Source: Firmicutes bacterium ASF500
GTDB lineage: Bacteria > Bacillota > Clostridia > Oscillospirales > Oscillospiraceae
Direction: 5' to 3'
Length of the DNA: 64,000 nt
Assembly (NCBI GenBank): GCA_000492175.2
Contig: CP097573.1
Span: 992,001-1,056,000 of the forward strand
Made by a program: the position numbers and the translations under genes. Positions within the stretch are counted from its first letter, which is position 1; every line of letters starts with the position of its first letter. Below the pieces are notes generated by a model, which had not been told where the DNA came from, did not search any database, and saw only the letters and a list, made by a program, of their open reading frames with translations. Shown here piece by piece: positions 43,586 through 52,400 of this stretch.

Positions 43586-44383
43586 TTATGTGGTTGTCTG
43601 TCTGCTAACCCGGCTGTATTCCGGGGAAAAATCAATTTCGCCAATGAAATTGTAATGCACGTCAATCCGCTGGGTGCGATGGCCGCTGGACTTGTCCGGG
43701 GCGTGGACAACGATCTTTTCCACAAACTCGCGTAAAAGGGCCGGGGTCAGCTCCGTCGGCGCGGTGTACTTCCGCACAATCTTCAGAAAGCTCTGCACAT
43801 TGACGGCCTGGGTTTCAATCGTGTTTACAATAGCCTGCAATTCCTTTGCGGACTGCTTCAGTTCCTCCTGCTCTTTCTCGTAGCCCCCGGATAACTTTGC
43901 AAACCGCTCCGCGCTCAACGCCCCCGAAACACGATCTTCATAGAGCTGTTGAATGATACGGTCAAGCTCACTGATTCGCCGCTCCTGCTTTTCCAGCTTG
44001 CGCTTGGCCTGCTCCTGCTCTGCCCTCTGTACGGCGGTCTTGTTCTCCATCACGCGCCGCACAAACTCGTTCTCGTCCTCCTGGGCGTAGGCAACAACAC
44101 GTTGGAGATTTTGGAGTACAAGCTGTTCTAAAACCACGGCCCGGATATAGTGGGCAGTACATTTCTTTCTTGACTGGTAGTTTGAGCAGATGTAACTCTC
44201 CTGCTCTTTCGTCAACGTGATACTGCGGTGGTGGTACAGCTTCGCGCCGCAGTCGGCACAATAGGCCAGCCCGGAGAACAACCCCATTTCTCCCATCTTG
44301 GTTGGACGGCGGCGGTGTTCCCGGCTTTTCTGCACAATCTCCCATGTCTCCTTGTCGATAATCGCTTCATGGGTGCCCTCAAA
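43586..44383 (-). pseudogene. Large serine recombinase, C-terminal fragment
   Basis: About 265 residues on the minus strand, beginning FEGTHEAIIDKETWEIV. The zinc ribbon YCADCGAKLY … CSNYQSRKKC comes next, then a long coiled coil (about 110-190), and a DUF4368-like tail ending HYNFIGEIDFSPEYSR. These are the C-terminal modules of a TnpX-type recombinase. The catalytic and recombinase domains are missing. Coding similarity stops at 44383, where the element-end sequence starts. It is in the opposite orientation to the N-terminal fragment at 22325, so the two are not simply one interrupted gene unless an inversion occurred. Confidence 0.85.
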
Positions 44384-44765
44384 CCTTGTGTAGATAATCG
44401 AGATGCAGCCCGAAAACAGAAAAATAAAATCACATATTTCAAGCAAAAGAGAAATATTGAGACGGGAAAGGAAATCAAAAAGTTGGTTTTTTCAAAATGA
44501 CCTCCCGTTTCAAAAAAATTACGCACCAGAGATGCAAAATCCGCCTTTTACAGACGGAGTAAACTCGCTATCCGCCTATCCCCAGGGTGACCGGAAAAGT
44601 CCGGCAGCTCTGGGGTGTTGCTTTTCCCGCCACTGTTACATTTGCTTCGTTTGCCCTCTGGTTCTTTGGTGGTGTTGGTAATAGCATTATCAATGCCTTC
44701 CGGGTATACTTGCCTTGCAATCAGACGAAAGGAGATACCACCATGCCAGAGACTCGAAACTTGTG
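44381..44765 (+). repeat. Mobile-element left end, copy 2 (intact side)
   Basis: Shares AAACCTTGTGTAGATAA with 22729. After a divergent segment it parallels copy 1 from about 44500 through the leader of the gene at 44743. It also holds the 3' tail of a lysine-rich protein (KPCVDNRDAARKQKNKI, stop 44498-44500). Confidence 0.8.
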
Positions 44766-45174
44766 TGCTCAATTGCCCTTGGCCCTCCACGCTCAGGTCT
44801 GCGAGGCCAGAGAGGCGGCGGGCCTGACCACCGCACAGTACATCACCCAGCTCTTGACCGAATACTACGAAATGAAAGAAAACGGAGGTAAGATGACTAT
44901 GGCAACCAACAGCAGAACGATGGCCTTCCAGATCCCGGAAGAATTATTTATGAGGATCAAAACCCATCTGGAGCGGGAGACCGCCCGCACGGGCCGGAAG
45001 CTGACCCAGCGGGAGTTCGTGCTGGGGCTGATCGAGGAGGCCCTGGAGGCGGCGGAGCGGCAGGCGGACAGCCCGGAGCCGGAGGAGGCCGGTGCCGGCC
45101 CCTGTGAGGCCCAGCCGGAGGGCAGCGGCACCCAGCCCCAGGAGGAGGACGACCCCGCCGCGTTGAGCGCGTAG
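44743..45174 (+). CDS. Small RHH-like protein of the ICE
   Basis: 143 residues, AAAGGAG seven bases before the ATG. The N-terminal part (LCAQLPLALHAQVCEAREAA, then GLTTAQYITQLLTEYYE) looks like a short ribbon-helix-helix DNA-binding module. A second similar part (FQIPEELFMRIKTHLERETA … GRKLTQREFVLGLIEEAL) follows, then a disordered Glu/Pro/Gln-rich tail. It may be a fusion of two once-separate small proteins. As first gene of the element it is probably a regulator of excision or transfer, which is inference. The truncated versions at 23092 and 23165 are relatives of its first 11 codons. Confidence 0.65.
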   Translation: MPETRNLCAQLPLALHAQVCEAREAAGLTTAQYITQLLTEYYEMKENGGKMTMATNSRTMAFQIPEELFMRIKTHLERETARTGRKLTQREFVLGLIEEALEAAERQADSPEPEEAGAGPCEAQPEGSGTQPQEEDDPAALSA

Positions 45175-45212
45175 TGGGCCGTGTGAGGCCGTGACAACCA
45201 AACAGCAGATGA

Positions 45213-45259
45213 GAAGCCCCCAGAGCATCCTGAATCGGGATGCTCTGGGGGCTTCTTTT
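45213..45259 (+). terminator. Strong terminator
   Basis: GAAGCCCCCAGAGCATCC … GGGATGCTCTGGGGGCTTC followed by TTTT; an 18-bp almost perfect stem. Confidence 0.85.
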
Positions 45260-45279
45260 CGTTTCGCCGAAAGAAGGAG

Positions 45280-46254
45280 GTGACTACTACGAGACGAACC
45301 CCAAACCCAGAGGATTTCTGGAAATTCACGGACGAGGAGATGGAGACCGCCAAGGGGACAGACCTGCCGGACCTGCTGGAACACCTGGGCTACACCGTCC
45401 GCCGCCTGGGCAGCCGGTACCACACCACCAGGGAGATGGACAGCATCCGCATCAAGGACCGCCGCACATGGAAGCGTTACTCCAACGGCACGGGCGGGGA
45501 CGCCATCACGTTTTTGCAGGAGTTCTGCGGGAAGGGATTCCGGGATGCCGTGACCTACCTGCTGGAGTTCAACGGACACCGCGCCAGGGACTCCCCCGCC
45601 CCTCGCCCTCGACCAGCCCCGCAGGAGGAAAAGCCGGCCTTTGCCCTACCCATCCCCAACCACGACCAGCGGCGGGTGTTCGCCTATCTTCAAAAGAGAG
45701 GCATCGCCCCCCAGGTGATCCGGGGCTTCATCGAGTCCGGCCTGCTGTACGAGGACAGCCTGCACCACAACTGCGTGTTCGTGGGCCGGGACGGCAACGG
45801 AAAGCCGGTATTCGCCAGCAAGCGCGGCACCTATGACCTGGGCGGCTCCAGCTTCAAGCGGGACGCCCCCGGCAGCGACAAAAGCGCAGCCTTCCGGCTC
45901 CCCTGCGACCCCGCCCTGGATTGGGTGGCGGTGTTCGAAGCTCCCATCGACCTGATGAGCTTCTGCACCCTGCACCGGCAGGTGCGGGGCAACGCCGTGG
46001 CCCTCTGCGGACTCTACCAAGGCCCCCTGGACACCTACCTGCGGGAAAATCCCCATCTGAAGCGGATCGTCCTGTGTCTGGATGCGGACGGACCTGGGCA
46101 GGAGGCCACAGAGAAGTTCCGGGCGGAGTACGGGCAGAAGGGCTATGACGTGTCCACCCGGACACCCGCCCAGGGGAAGGACTGGAACGAGTACCTGCAG
46201 CAGCGCGGCCGGACCAGAGAAAGGAGGGATCAGCGGCAGGCCGCTGCCAGATAA
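45280..46254 (+). CDS. DUF3991/TOPRIM domain protein
   Basis: 324 residues as drawn from an in-frame GTG. The N-terminal DUF3991-like part (about 25-100) has YTVRRLGSRYHTTREMDSIR and the zinc-free YSNGTGGDAITFLQEF. The TOPRIM domain (about 205-315) has VAVFEAPIDLMSFCTL with the catalytic Glu and IVLCLDADGPGQEA with the Asp-x-Asp. Such proteins are conjugative-element primase-like factors acting on incoming single strands. The start is odd: AAGGAGG directly abuts the GTG, while the codon at proper spacing (45289) is ACG, as if an ATG had mutated. Translation may be weak or use ACG. Confidence 0.78.
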   Translation: MTTTRRTPNPEDFWKFTDEEMETAKGTDLPDLLEHLGYTVRRLGSRYHTTREMDSIRIKDRRTWKRYSNGTGGDAITFLQEFCGKGFRDAVTYLLEFNGHRARDSPAPRPRPAPQEEKPAFALPIPNHDQRRVFAYLQKRGIAPQVIRGFIESGLLYEDSLHHNCVFVGRDGNGKPVFASKRGTYDLGGSSFKRDAPGSDKSAAFRLPCDPALDWVAVFEAPIDLMSFCTLHRQVRGNAVALCGLYQGPLDTYLRENPHLKRIVLCLDADGPGQEATEKFRAEYGQKGYDVSTRTPAQGKDWNEYLQQRGRTRERRDQRQAAAR

Positions 46255-46301
46255 TTCATCATCCAGGCTGAAAATAAACGAAAAAACGGAGGAAAGTACA
46301 C

Positions 46302-47246
46302 ATGAAGCGCATTTTCACCATCCTGTGCGCCCTTGCCCTCGTCATGGCCGGGAGCGCCACCGCCCTGGCCGCAGAGGACACGGGCCAGAGCGCCAGCTAT
46401 TACCCCGTGTCCGTGGAGGAGTACACCTACGGCGACTTTGATGAGCTGCGAATCAACAAGACCTATCAGCTCTCGCTGTCGGACGATCCCAGCCTCATCC
46501 CTACGGAGGACTTTGTCCGCAATGGCCGAAGGTATTACCTGCTGGACATGACCCGGAAGGACGAGGTAGGCGTGGACATCCAAACTCATACAGAAGCCGT
46601 CACCCAGGCCAGCGATACCAATAACCTGGAGACCATCCTCCAGCGGCTGGACGCGGAGATGGAGGTGACCACCGAGGACGGCTATGTGGGCATCCTTCGG
46701 CTGGACCACACCAGCGTCCAGGTGACCACAGACGGCTACGCCACCAAGACCAGCACCCTCACCGCCAGCCGTAGCTATCCCAATCTGTCTGAGGCGGACG
46801 TGTCCCTCATTCCCAAAAGCATCGAGGACAAGGGCAAGACCCTGACCCTGGGGGATGTGAAGTGGAGCGAGTCCATGGATGTGGACGGCGAGGGCAACCC
46901 CGTCACCCGTTACACCGCCACCGCCAGCTATACCGGGACCGCCAGCAGCCGGTACGCTACCGGCTACACCGTCAGCGCCAGCTACACCGGCGAGGTGTCC
47001 AAGGCCAACTGTGCCGTGGTCACCTACACCGCCATCTTCGGCAGTGAAAAGGCCCCGGAGGAGTCCAAAGCCCCTGGCGGCAACGAGCAGCATGACCCCA
47101 CCTCTGGTCAGACGGAGACCCCGGACACCGCCAAAGAGCCTGTGGATCTGTCCGGCCTGAAACGCCCCGTGATGATCGGCGTTGTTGTGCTGGCACTGGC
47201 TGGCGGCGGTGTGTTCGCTTACAGAAAATTCCGTGAGAGGAGATGA
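46302..47246 (+). CDS. Exported ICE surface protein with C-terminal membrane anchor
   Basis: 314 residues. Signal peptide (about 1-24, ending ATALAAED), an extracellular region of ~240 residues with repeated Tyr/Thr/Ser-rich strands (YTATASYTGTASSRYATGYT), a Pro/Glu/Thr linker, a single membrane helix (PVMIGVVVLALAGGGVFAY, about 285-305) and a basic tail RKFRERR. There is no LPXTG. It is encoded with a sortase and giant adhesin, so it may be a pilus- or conjugation-related surface factor. I do not recognise a named family with certainty. AGGAG precedes the ATG. Confidence 0.6.
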   Translation: MKRIFTILCALALVMAGSATALAAEDTGQSASYYPVSVEEYTYGDFDELRINKTYQLSLSDDPSLIPTEDFVRNGRRYYLLDMTRKDEVGVDIQTHTEAVTQASDTNNLETILQRLDAEMEVTTEDGYVGILRLDHTSVQVTTDGYATKTSTLTASRSYPNLSEADVSLIPKSIEDKGKTLTLGDVKWSESMDVDGEGNPVTRYTATASYTGTASSRYATGYTVSASYTGEVSKANCAVVTYTAIFGSEKAPEESKAPGGNEQHDPTSGQTETPDTAKEPVDLSGLKRPVMIGVVVLALAGGGVFAYRKFRERR

Positions 47247-47250
47247 TCGA

Positions 47251-48096
47251 TTGAAAATCCGCAGTTTTCTGCTGGCCATGATGCTGTGCGCCCTGTGCGT
47301 CACTCAGGCCAGCGCCCTGGAGTATACCTTTGACGCCCCGGAGGACTACCTCTTCGGCCAGCCCACCAGCGATGACACCATCTACGAGTGGGAAAACCCT
47401 AACGTGGACCGGAGCAAGAACACGGCCCTCGTGGCCCCCGGTTTTGGGACCCCCACCAGCTACCTCCCCGGCAGCGGCGAGTACCTTACCCCCAACCTCG
47501 TCCCCGGCGCGTTGTCTGGCGGGCTGGTGAATCAGGTGGGCAGCGCTGGGGCCAATGCTGCCGGCGGCGCGGCGGGCAGTTCCGTCATCCCCGGCCAGTA
47601 CCCCTCGGTGAGCGGCAATGTCACCATGACCCAGATCCCCGGCGGCAGCCCCACCGACATCGCCCAGGGCAATACCACGGGCGGCTACACCGAGGTGACA
47701 GACGATCTCTACTACAGCAACGGCAGCCTGGGAACCCTGAAGATCCCCGCTATCAACCTGACCGTCAAGGTCTATCAGGGGACGGACAGCGCCGCGCTGA
47801 AGAAGGGCGCGGGCCACTTCACCAACACCAGCATCTGGGACGGAAATGCCTGTTTCGCCGGCCACAACAGAGGTGTGAACAATCACTTTGGCAAGATCCA
47901 CACCCTGGAGGCGGGGGACACCATCACCCTGACCACGGTGCTGGGGACCCGGACCTATGCTGTGACCAGCGTGGAGAAGGTCAGTGTCAACGATTCCAGC
48001 GGCACCGCCCCCACCACGGATAACCGGGTGACACTCTATACCTGCGTTATGGATCAGCCGGAGTACCGCTGGAAGGTCACGGCGGTGGAAGGATGA
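47251..48096 (+). CDS. Sortase (class B/D-like) with signal peptide
   Basis: 281 residues from TTG at 47251, GAGGAG seven to eight bases upstream; it starts five bases after the preceding stop. Signal peptide ends VTQASA. A Gly/Ser/Asn-rich spacer covers about 30-150. The catalytic domain (about 155-281) shows the His in ACFAGHNRGVNNHFG, the Cys in VTLYTC and the Arg in PEYRWKVTA. Cys-His-Arg are therefore all present. The obvious substrate is the LPKTG-ending adhesin at 49415. The stop overlaps the next ATG (ATGA at 48093). Confidence 0.82.
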   Translation: MKIRSFLLAMMLCALCVTQASALEYTFDAPEDYLFGQPTSDDTIYEWENPNVDRSKNTALVAPGFGTPTSYLPGSGEYLTPNLVPGALSGGLVNQVGSAGANAAGGAAGSSVIPGQYPSVSGNVTMTQIPGGSPTDIAQGNTTGGYTEVTDDLYYSNGSLGTLKIPAINLTVKVYQGTDSAALKKGAGHFTNTSIWDGNACFAGHNRGVNNHFGKIHTLEAGDTITLTTVLGTRTYAVTSVEKVSVNDSSGTAPTTDNRVTLYTCVMDQPEYRWKVTAVEG

Positions 48097-48470
48097 GCGT
48101 GGAATACGACAGCGCTATAGAGGAATTGGCGCAGGTATTGGCCAACCGCTTTGCGCGGCTTGCGCGGGGCTGGGAGGCCAGTACGCCCGGTAAGCGGCAG
48201 GACGATTTGGAAAATATCCTTGCAGCCCGGAATGTAGCGGCTAAACTCCAGGATCTGGTTACGGAATCGGACGCTGTGGCCCTGCTGGCATTGGAGGACC
48301 CGCTGAAAGCTGTGGCGGATCAGTGGCTGAAATTGACGGGGCTGGATCGTCCCCAGGACGAGGCCCTCATCCGTTGTGTCAGAATCTTGTGCGGTGATAC
48401 ACCGCAGCGGGATAGCCAGCAGGCAGGAACAAAGAAAAAGCCACACCACCGCAGTTCCATGACGAGATAA
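48093..48470 (+). CDS. Hypothetical ICE protein
   Basis: 125 residues, translationally coupled to the sortase gene. Mostly helical by composition (EELAQVLANRFARLARGWEA, then DDLENILAARNVAAKLQDLV), soluble, with a basic disordered tail ending KKKPHHRSSMTR. No motif or family recognised. Its place in the surface-protein operon may be incidental. Confidence 0.55.
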   Translation: MSVEYDSAIEELAQVLANRFARLARGWEASTPGKRQDDLENILAARNVAAKLQDLVTESDAVALLALEDPLKAVADQWLKLTGLDRPQDEALIRCVRILCGDTPQRDSQQAGTKKKPHHRSSMTR

Positions 48471-48573
48471 TACGGCTAAAAACTGTCTGCGGATTGTGTT
48501 CGACTTTCCCCGCCTTCTGTGGTATGGTTCGGTTTGCAAAGCCCCACCATATTACGAAACGGAGGAATCGAGC

Positions 48574-49332
48574 ATGAAAAACAGAAAAATCCTGTCCCTG
48601 CTGCTGGCTGGAACCATGACCGCGGCCCTGCTGGCTGTCCCCGCCCAGGCGGCAGACTTTCCTGACACAATTCGGGTAAGCAGCTACAAGGGCAGTACCC
48701 TGGAGGTGGGAGAGCGCAGCGGCCTCATCATCGGCCCCAGCGGTGCGGAGTACACCGTTACCTCCAGCGCCCCGGATACGGTAGCGGTGGAGCAGATCAC
48801 TGGCTTTTGGGTAGCTGTTGCCAAGTCGGAGGGAACCGCAGAGATTACCGCCGCCAACCGAGCCGGGGTGTCTGGAACCCTGACACTCACAGTCGGCTCC
48901 GCCAATGCACCTGCCAGACCAGACAGCGCAAATCAGCCGGAAAATATGGAGATACGGCAGGAGCTGATTCGCCTGATCAACCAGACCCGCAAGGCCAATG
49001 GCGTGTCGGAGCTGCCTGTCAGCGAGGCCCTGATGAATGCCGCCCAAGCCTGCTCCGACCGGCGCTATACCTGGCATCACTCACAGGAGGAGTGTCAGGC
49101 TGCCGCCGATGCCGGCTACCCCTACGGCTTTGGGGATAACCTCACTGTGTTCACCGGCACAGAGGATGCCGCCCAACACGCTCTGGAAAACTGGATCAAC
49201 TCCCCCGGCCATTTCCAGACCATGATCGACCCGGCCTGCGACTGCATCGGGGTGGGCGTGACCCAGCACGATGGCATTACCTACTGTTTTATGTTCGTTG
49301 GAATCCCCAACAGCGTCAACTTCTATGCGTAA
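48574..49332 (+). CDS. Secreted CAP-domain protein with Big2-like module
   Basis: 252 residues. Signal peptide ends VPAQAAD. Residues ~30-110 resemble a bacterial Ig-like (Big2) fold (AEYTVTSSAPDTVAVEQ … GTAEITAANRAGVSGTL). A CAP/SCP-like domain (about 125-250) has LIRLINQTRKANGV, YTWHHSQEEC, YGFGDNLTVFTG and ALENWINSPGHFQTMID, with the usual His/Glu-type cavity partly altered. GGAGGAATC precedes the ATG. Function of CAP proteins in such elements is not settled; a surface role next to the adhesin is likely. Confidence 0.78.
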   Translation: MKNRKILSLLLAGTMTAALLAVPAQAADFPDTIRVSSYKGSTLEVGERSGLIIGPSGAEYTVTSSAPDTVAVEQITGFWVAVAKSEGTAEITAANRAGVSGTLTLTVGSANAPARPDSANQPENMEIRQELIRLINQTRKANGVSELPVSEALMNAAQACSDRRYTWHHSQEECQAAADAGYPYGFGDNLTVFTGTEDAAQHALENWINSPGHFQTMIDPACDCIGVGVTQHDGITYCFMFVGIPNSVNFYA

Positions 49333-49351
49333 CAGAATCGAAACCGGGAAC

Positions 49352-49383
49352 GGCCTTTCAGCGCAAGCTGGAGGGCCATTTCT
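49352..49383 (+). terminator. Probable terminator
   Basis: GGCCTTTCAGC-GCAA-GCTGGAGGGCC with an imperfect stem and ATTTCTTATT after it, between the CAP gene and the adhesin. Confidence 0.5.
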
Positions 49384-49414
49384 TATTCCTCAAAATGGAA
49401 GGAGCGTTTGATTT

Positions 49415-52400
49415 ATGCAAAAAACCTATTCCGCACTCACCCGCATGACGGCTCTGCTGCTCGTGCTGGTGTGTGTGCTGGGCCTGCTGCCCGCAACAGC
49501 TCTCGCCGCCAACCCGTCCACCATCAAAATGGACGATTGCGCTTACAGCGGGACCAAGTACGATTCTCCGGCCCTGGGCGAGTGCTATATGCACCAGATG
49601 CACTTCAACTACAACGGCAAAAGCACCATGGGCTTCTGTGCCGAAAAAGGAAAAGGGATGGGCTGGTCCCTGAAGGGCCACACCTGGGGCAATCCCCAGC
49701 CCATTTCCGACCCCACGGTCAAGACCATGATGGCCTATTTTTACGCCCATTCCACCGGCGTCTTCACCGATCAGGCCAAGGCCCTGGGTGTGGACGATGT
49801 GTGGAACAGCGACTACACCTGGACCATGAATTCCTGGACGCAGGCTGTCGTCTGGCGGTACAAGGCCGGTCTGCTGTCCGACCCCGTGGTTGCCTGCGCT
49901 GAGGAACTGCTGTGCGTCTACAACAATCTGGAACACACCAATTATTCCAGTATTGACGAGACGATGGACGGCAGATCGTTCCGGGACCGGGCGCAGTATA
50001 TCCTCGACCTGGGTGCGCAGGGTGTATGGGGCGAGTGTGAGGTCTACGAGTACGCCTACACAGGCCCTGGCTCCAGCTACCACCCCTCCAACGATGTGCA
50101 GGCCGTCATGGTGGGAGAGCTGAATGTCACCCGTGAAAAGTACAGCTTGACGGTCAAGAAGGTGGATTCCACCAATCCCAACAAGACTCTGCCCGGAGCG
50201 CGGTTCCTCGTTGCCTCTGAAAATGGCGCCTACTCCAAGGAAGTGGTGACAGGCAGCGACGGCACTGTGACCGTACCCAATTTGGAGGCCGGCACCTATG
50301 CCGTGACGGAATTGGAAGCCCCGGAGGGTTATGAGATCGACAACGCGGGTCCCCAGTATGTCGTTCTGCCCAATGGAGCCAACAAAATTGTAACGGTTAC
50401 GTTTAGCGATACTCCTGAGATCACCGGCGAGGGCAGTATCCGCAAGGTGGACGCGGACGATCCCACCAGGGGCCTTGCTGGAGCAGTCATCAAGATCACC
50501 GGCGTGGACAACGACTTCACCGGGACCTACGTCACCGGCGCGGGCGGCTACCTGACGGACGTGCCCTGGAAGGATATGCCCCTGGGCAGTTACACCGCCG
50601 AGGAGGTCACTCCCCCGGAGGGCTACACCAAAAGCCCGGACGTCAATAAAACCAAGCAGACCTTTGTCTGGGACGGCAAGACCGATGTGGCCCTGGTTTT
50701 TGAGAATGACGCCAAGGTAAAGGTACGTCTCATCAAAAAAGACGATTCTGATAACCCTCTCCCCGGCGCTGTGTTCAACATCGTGAAGGATGGACAGATT
50801 ATCGGCACGGAGGCCACCAAAGCGGACGGCTCCATCACTGTCACCGATGTGACCGAGGGGATGTACGCCTTCGTGGAGGTGTCCGTACCGGCTCCCTGGG
50901 CCACCCTTACCGAGCCGGTGATCGCCCATGTGGATCAGGCCACCATCAACGGCGGCGGAACGGTGACTGTGACGGCCTCCGACAAACGGCTGCCAAGCCT
51001 CACCATTCTCAAGCGGGACGCGCAGACCGGGGATGTAATCCCCAACACCCATTTTGAAATTCGGGGCATCCATTACGGCTACCATGACGATGTGACTACC
51101 GGACCGGATGGCAGAGCCACGCTGACAGCGATTCCCGTGGACAGCTACGAGGTGACGGAAAAGTCTGTCCCTGATCCCTATGTGGTGGGAGACGAACCCA
51201 CCCAGACGATCTGGCTGGGGGCCGGAGACAGCAAGGAGCTGGTCTTTGACAACCTGAAGCAGCCTGTCCTGAAAATCTCCAAGGTAGAGCAGGGGTCCAA
51301 CACCCCCATTCCCGGCACGGTGTTCACCGTGGAGGGCATCGACAGCGACTACCGCCAGGATGTGACCACCGAGGCGGACGGCTTCGCCACTCTGCGCGTC
51401 GCACCCGGCAGCTACCGGGTAACGGAGAAGTCCGTCCCTGAACCCTACTGTCTGCCGGAGGACGAGGCCGACCGGACCCAGACCATCAGCCTGAACGGCG
51501 GCGATGATAAGACCCTGATCTTCAAAAACAGCAAGAAGCCCCTGCTGACCCTCTCCAAGATTGACGCCGATACCGGAGTGCCTGTCCCCGGCACCGTCCT
51601 CACCGTGGAGGGGATCGACAGCGACTACAAGGATGACTGGACCACCGGCGCGGACGGCACAGTGGCTCTGCGTGTTGACCCCGGAACCTACCGTATCACG
51701 GAGAAGTCCGTCCCCGCCCCCTACTACCTGCCGGACAAGGACGCCGACCGGGTGCAGACTATCTCCCTGAACCCTGGCGATGAGAAAACAGTGGTGTTCC
51801 GCAACCACAAGACCCCGGAGCTGACCATTTTCAAGGAGGACAGCGTGGCCGGCGCTCCCATTGAGGGGGCCAAGTTCCGTGTGACTTATACGTCCAACGG
51901 TGAAGCCGCGGGCGCTCCCGCCTCCATGGACTTCGGTATCTTCGTCACCGACGCCAGCGGCCAGATCAAGCTCCACGAGAAAGGAAAGAAGCTGTACCCC
52001 GGAGAATACACCGTCACCGAGGTGGAGCCTGCTCCCGGCTTCCAGATGAAAGAGCCTCTCACCCAGAAGGTGATCCTTCACGGCGGCGAGAGCAAGACGC
52101 TCACTTTTTTCAACGAGCCGTTAAACGCCATCGTAGTGGAGAAATACGACAGCGTGACCCATGAGGCCCTTCCCGGCTGTACCTTCCAGCTGAAATATCT
52201 GGGTGGGACCTCCGGCACTGGCGGCACGGTCATCGGTACGAAGGTGACCGGGAAAAACGGAACCGCCATCTGGACCGGGTTGACTGCCGGCACCTACATC
52301 GTGGAGGAAATTGACCCGGCGGACGGCTACTCCATCATCAATGCCTCTGAAACGGTCTATATTTCCGACAAGGGTGAGCAGAACGTGGTCACCGTCTCCT

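Noticed and set aside
22325..44383. The two recombinase fragments as halves of one interrupted gene
   Set aside because: They lie on opposite strands and the middle (about residues 140-330) is absent from both, so simple insertion cannot explain them; an inversion plus deletion would be needed.
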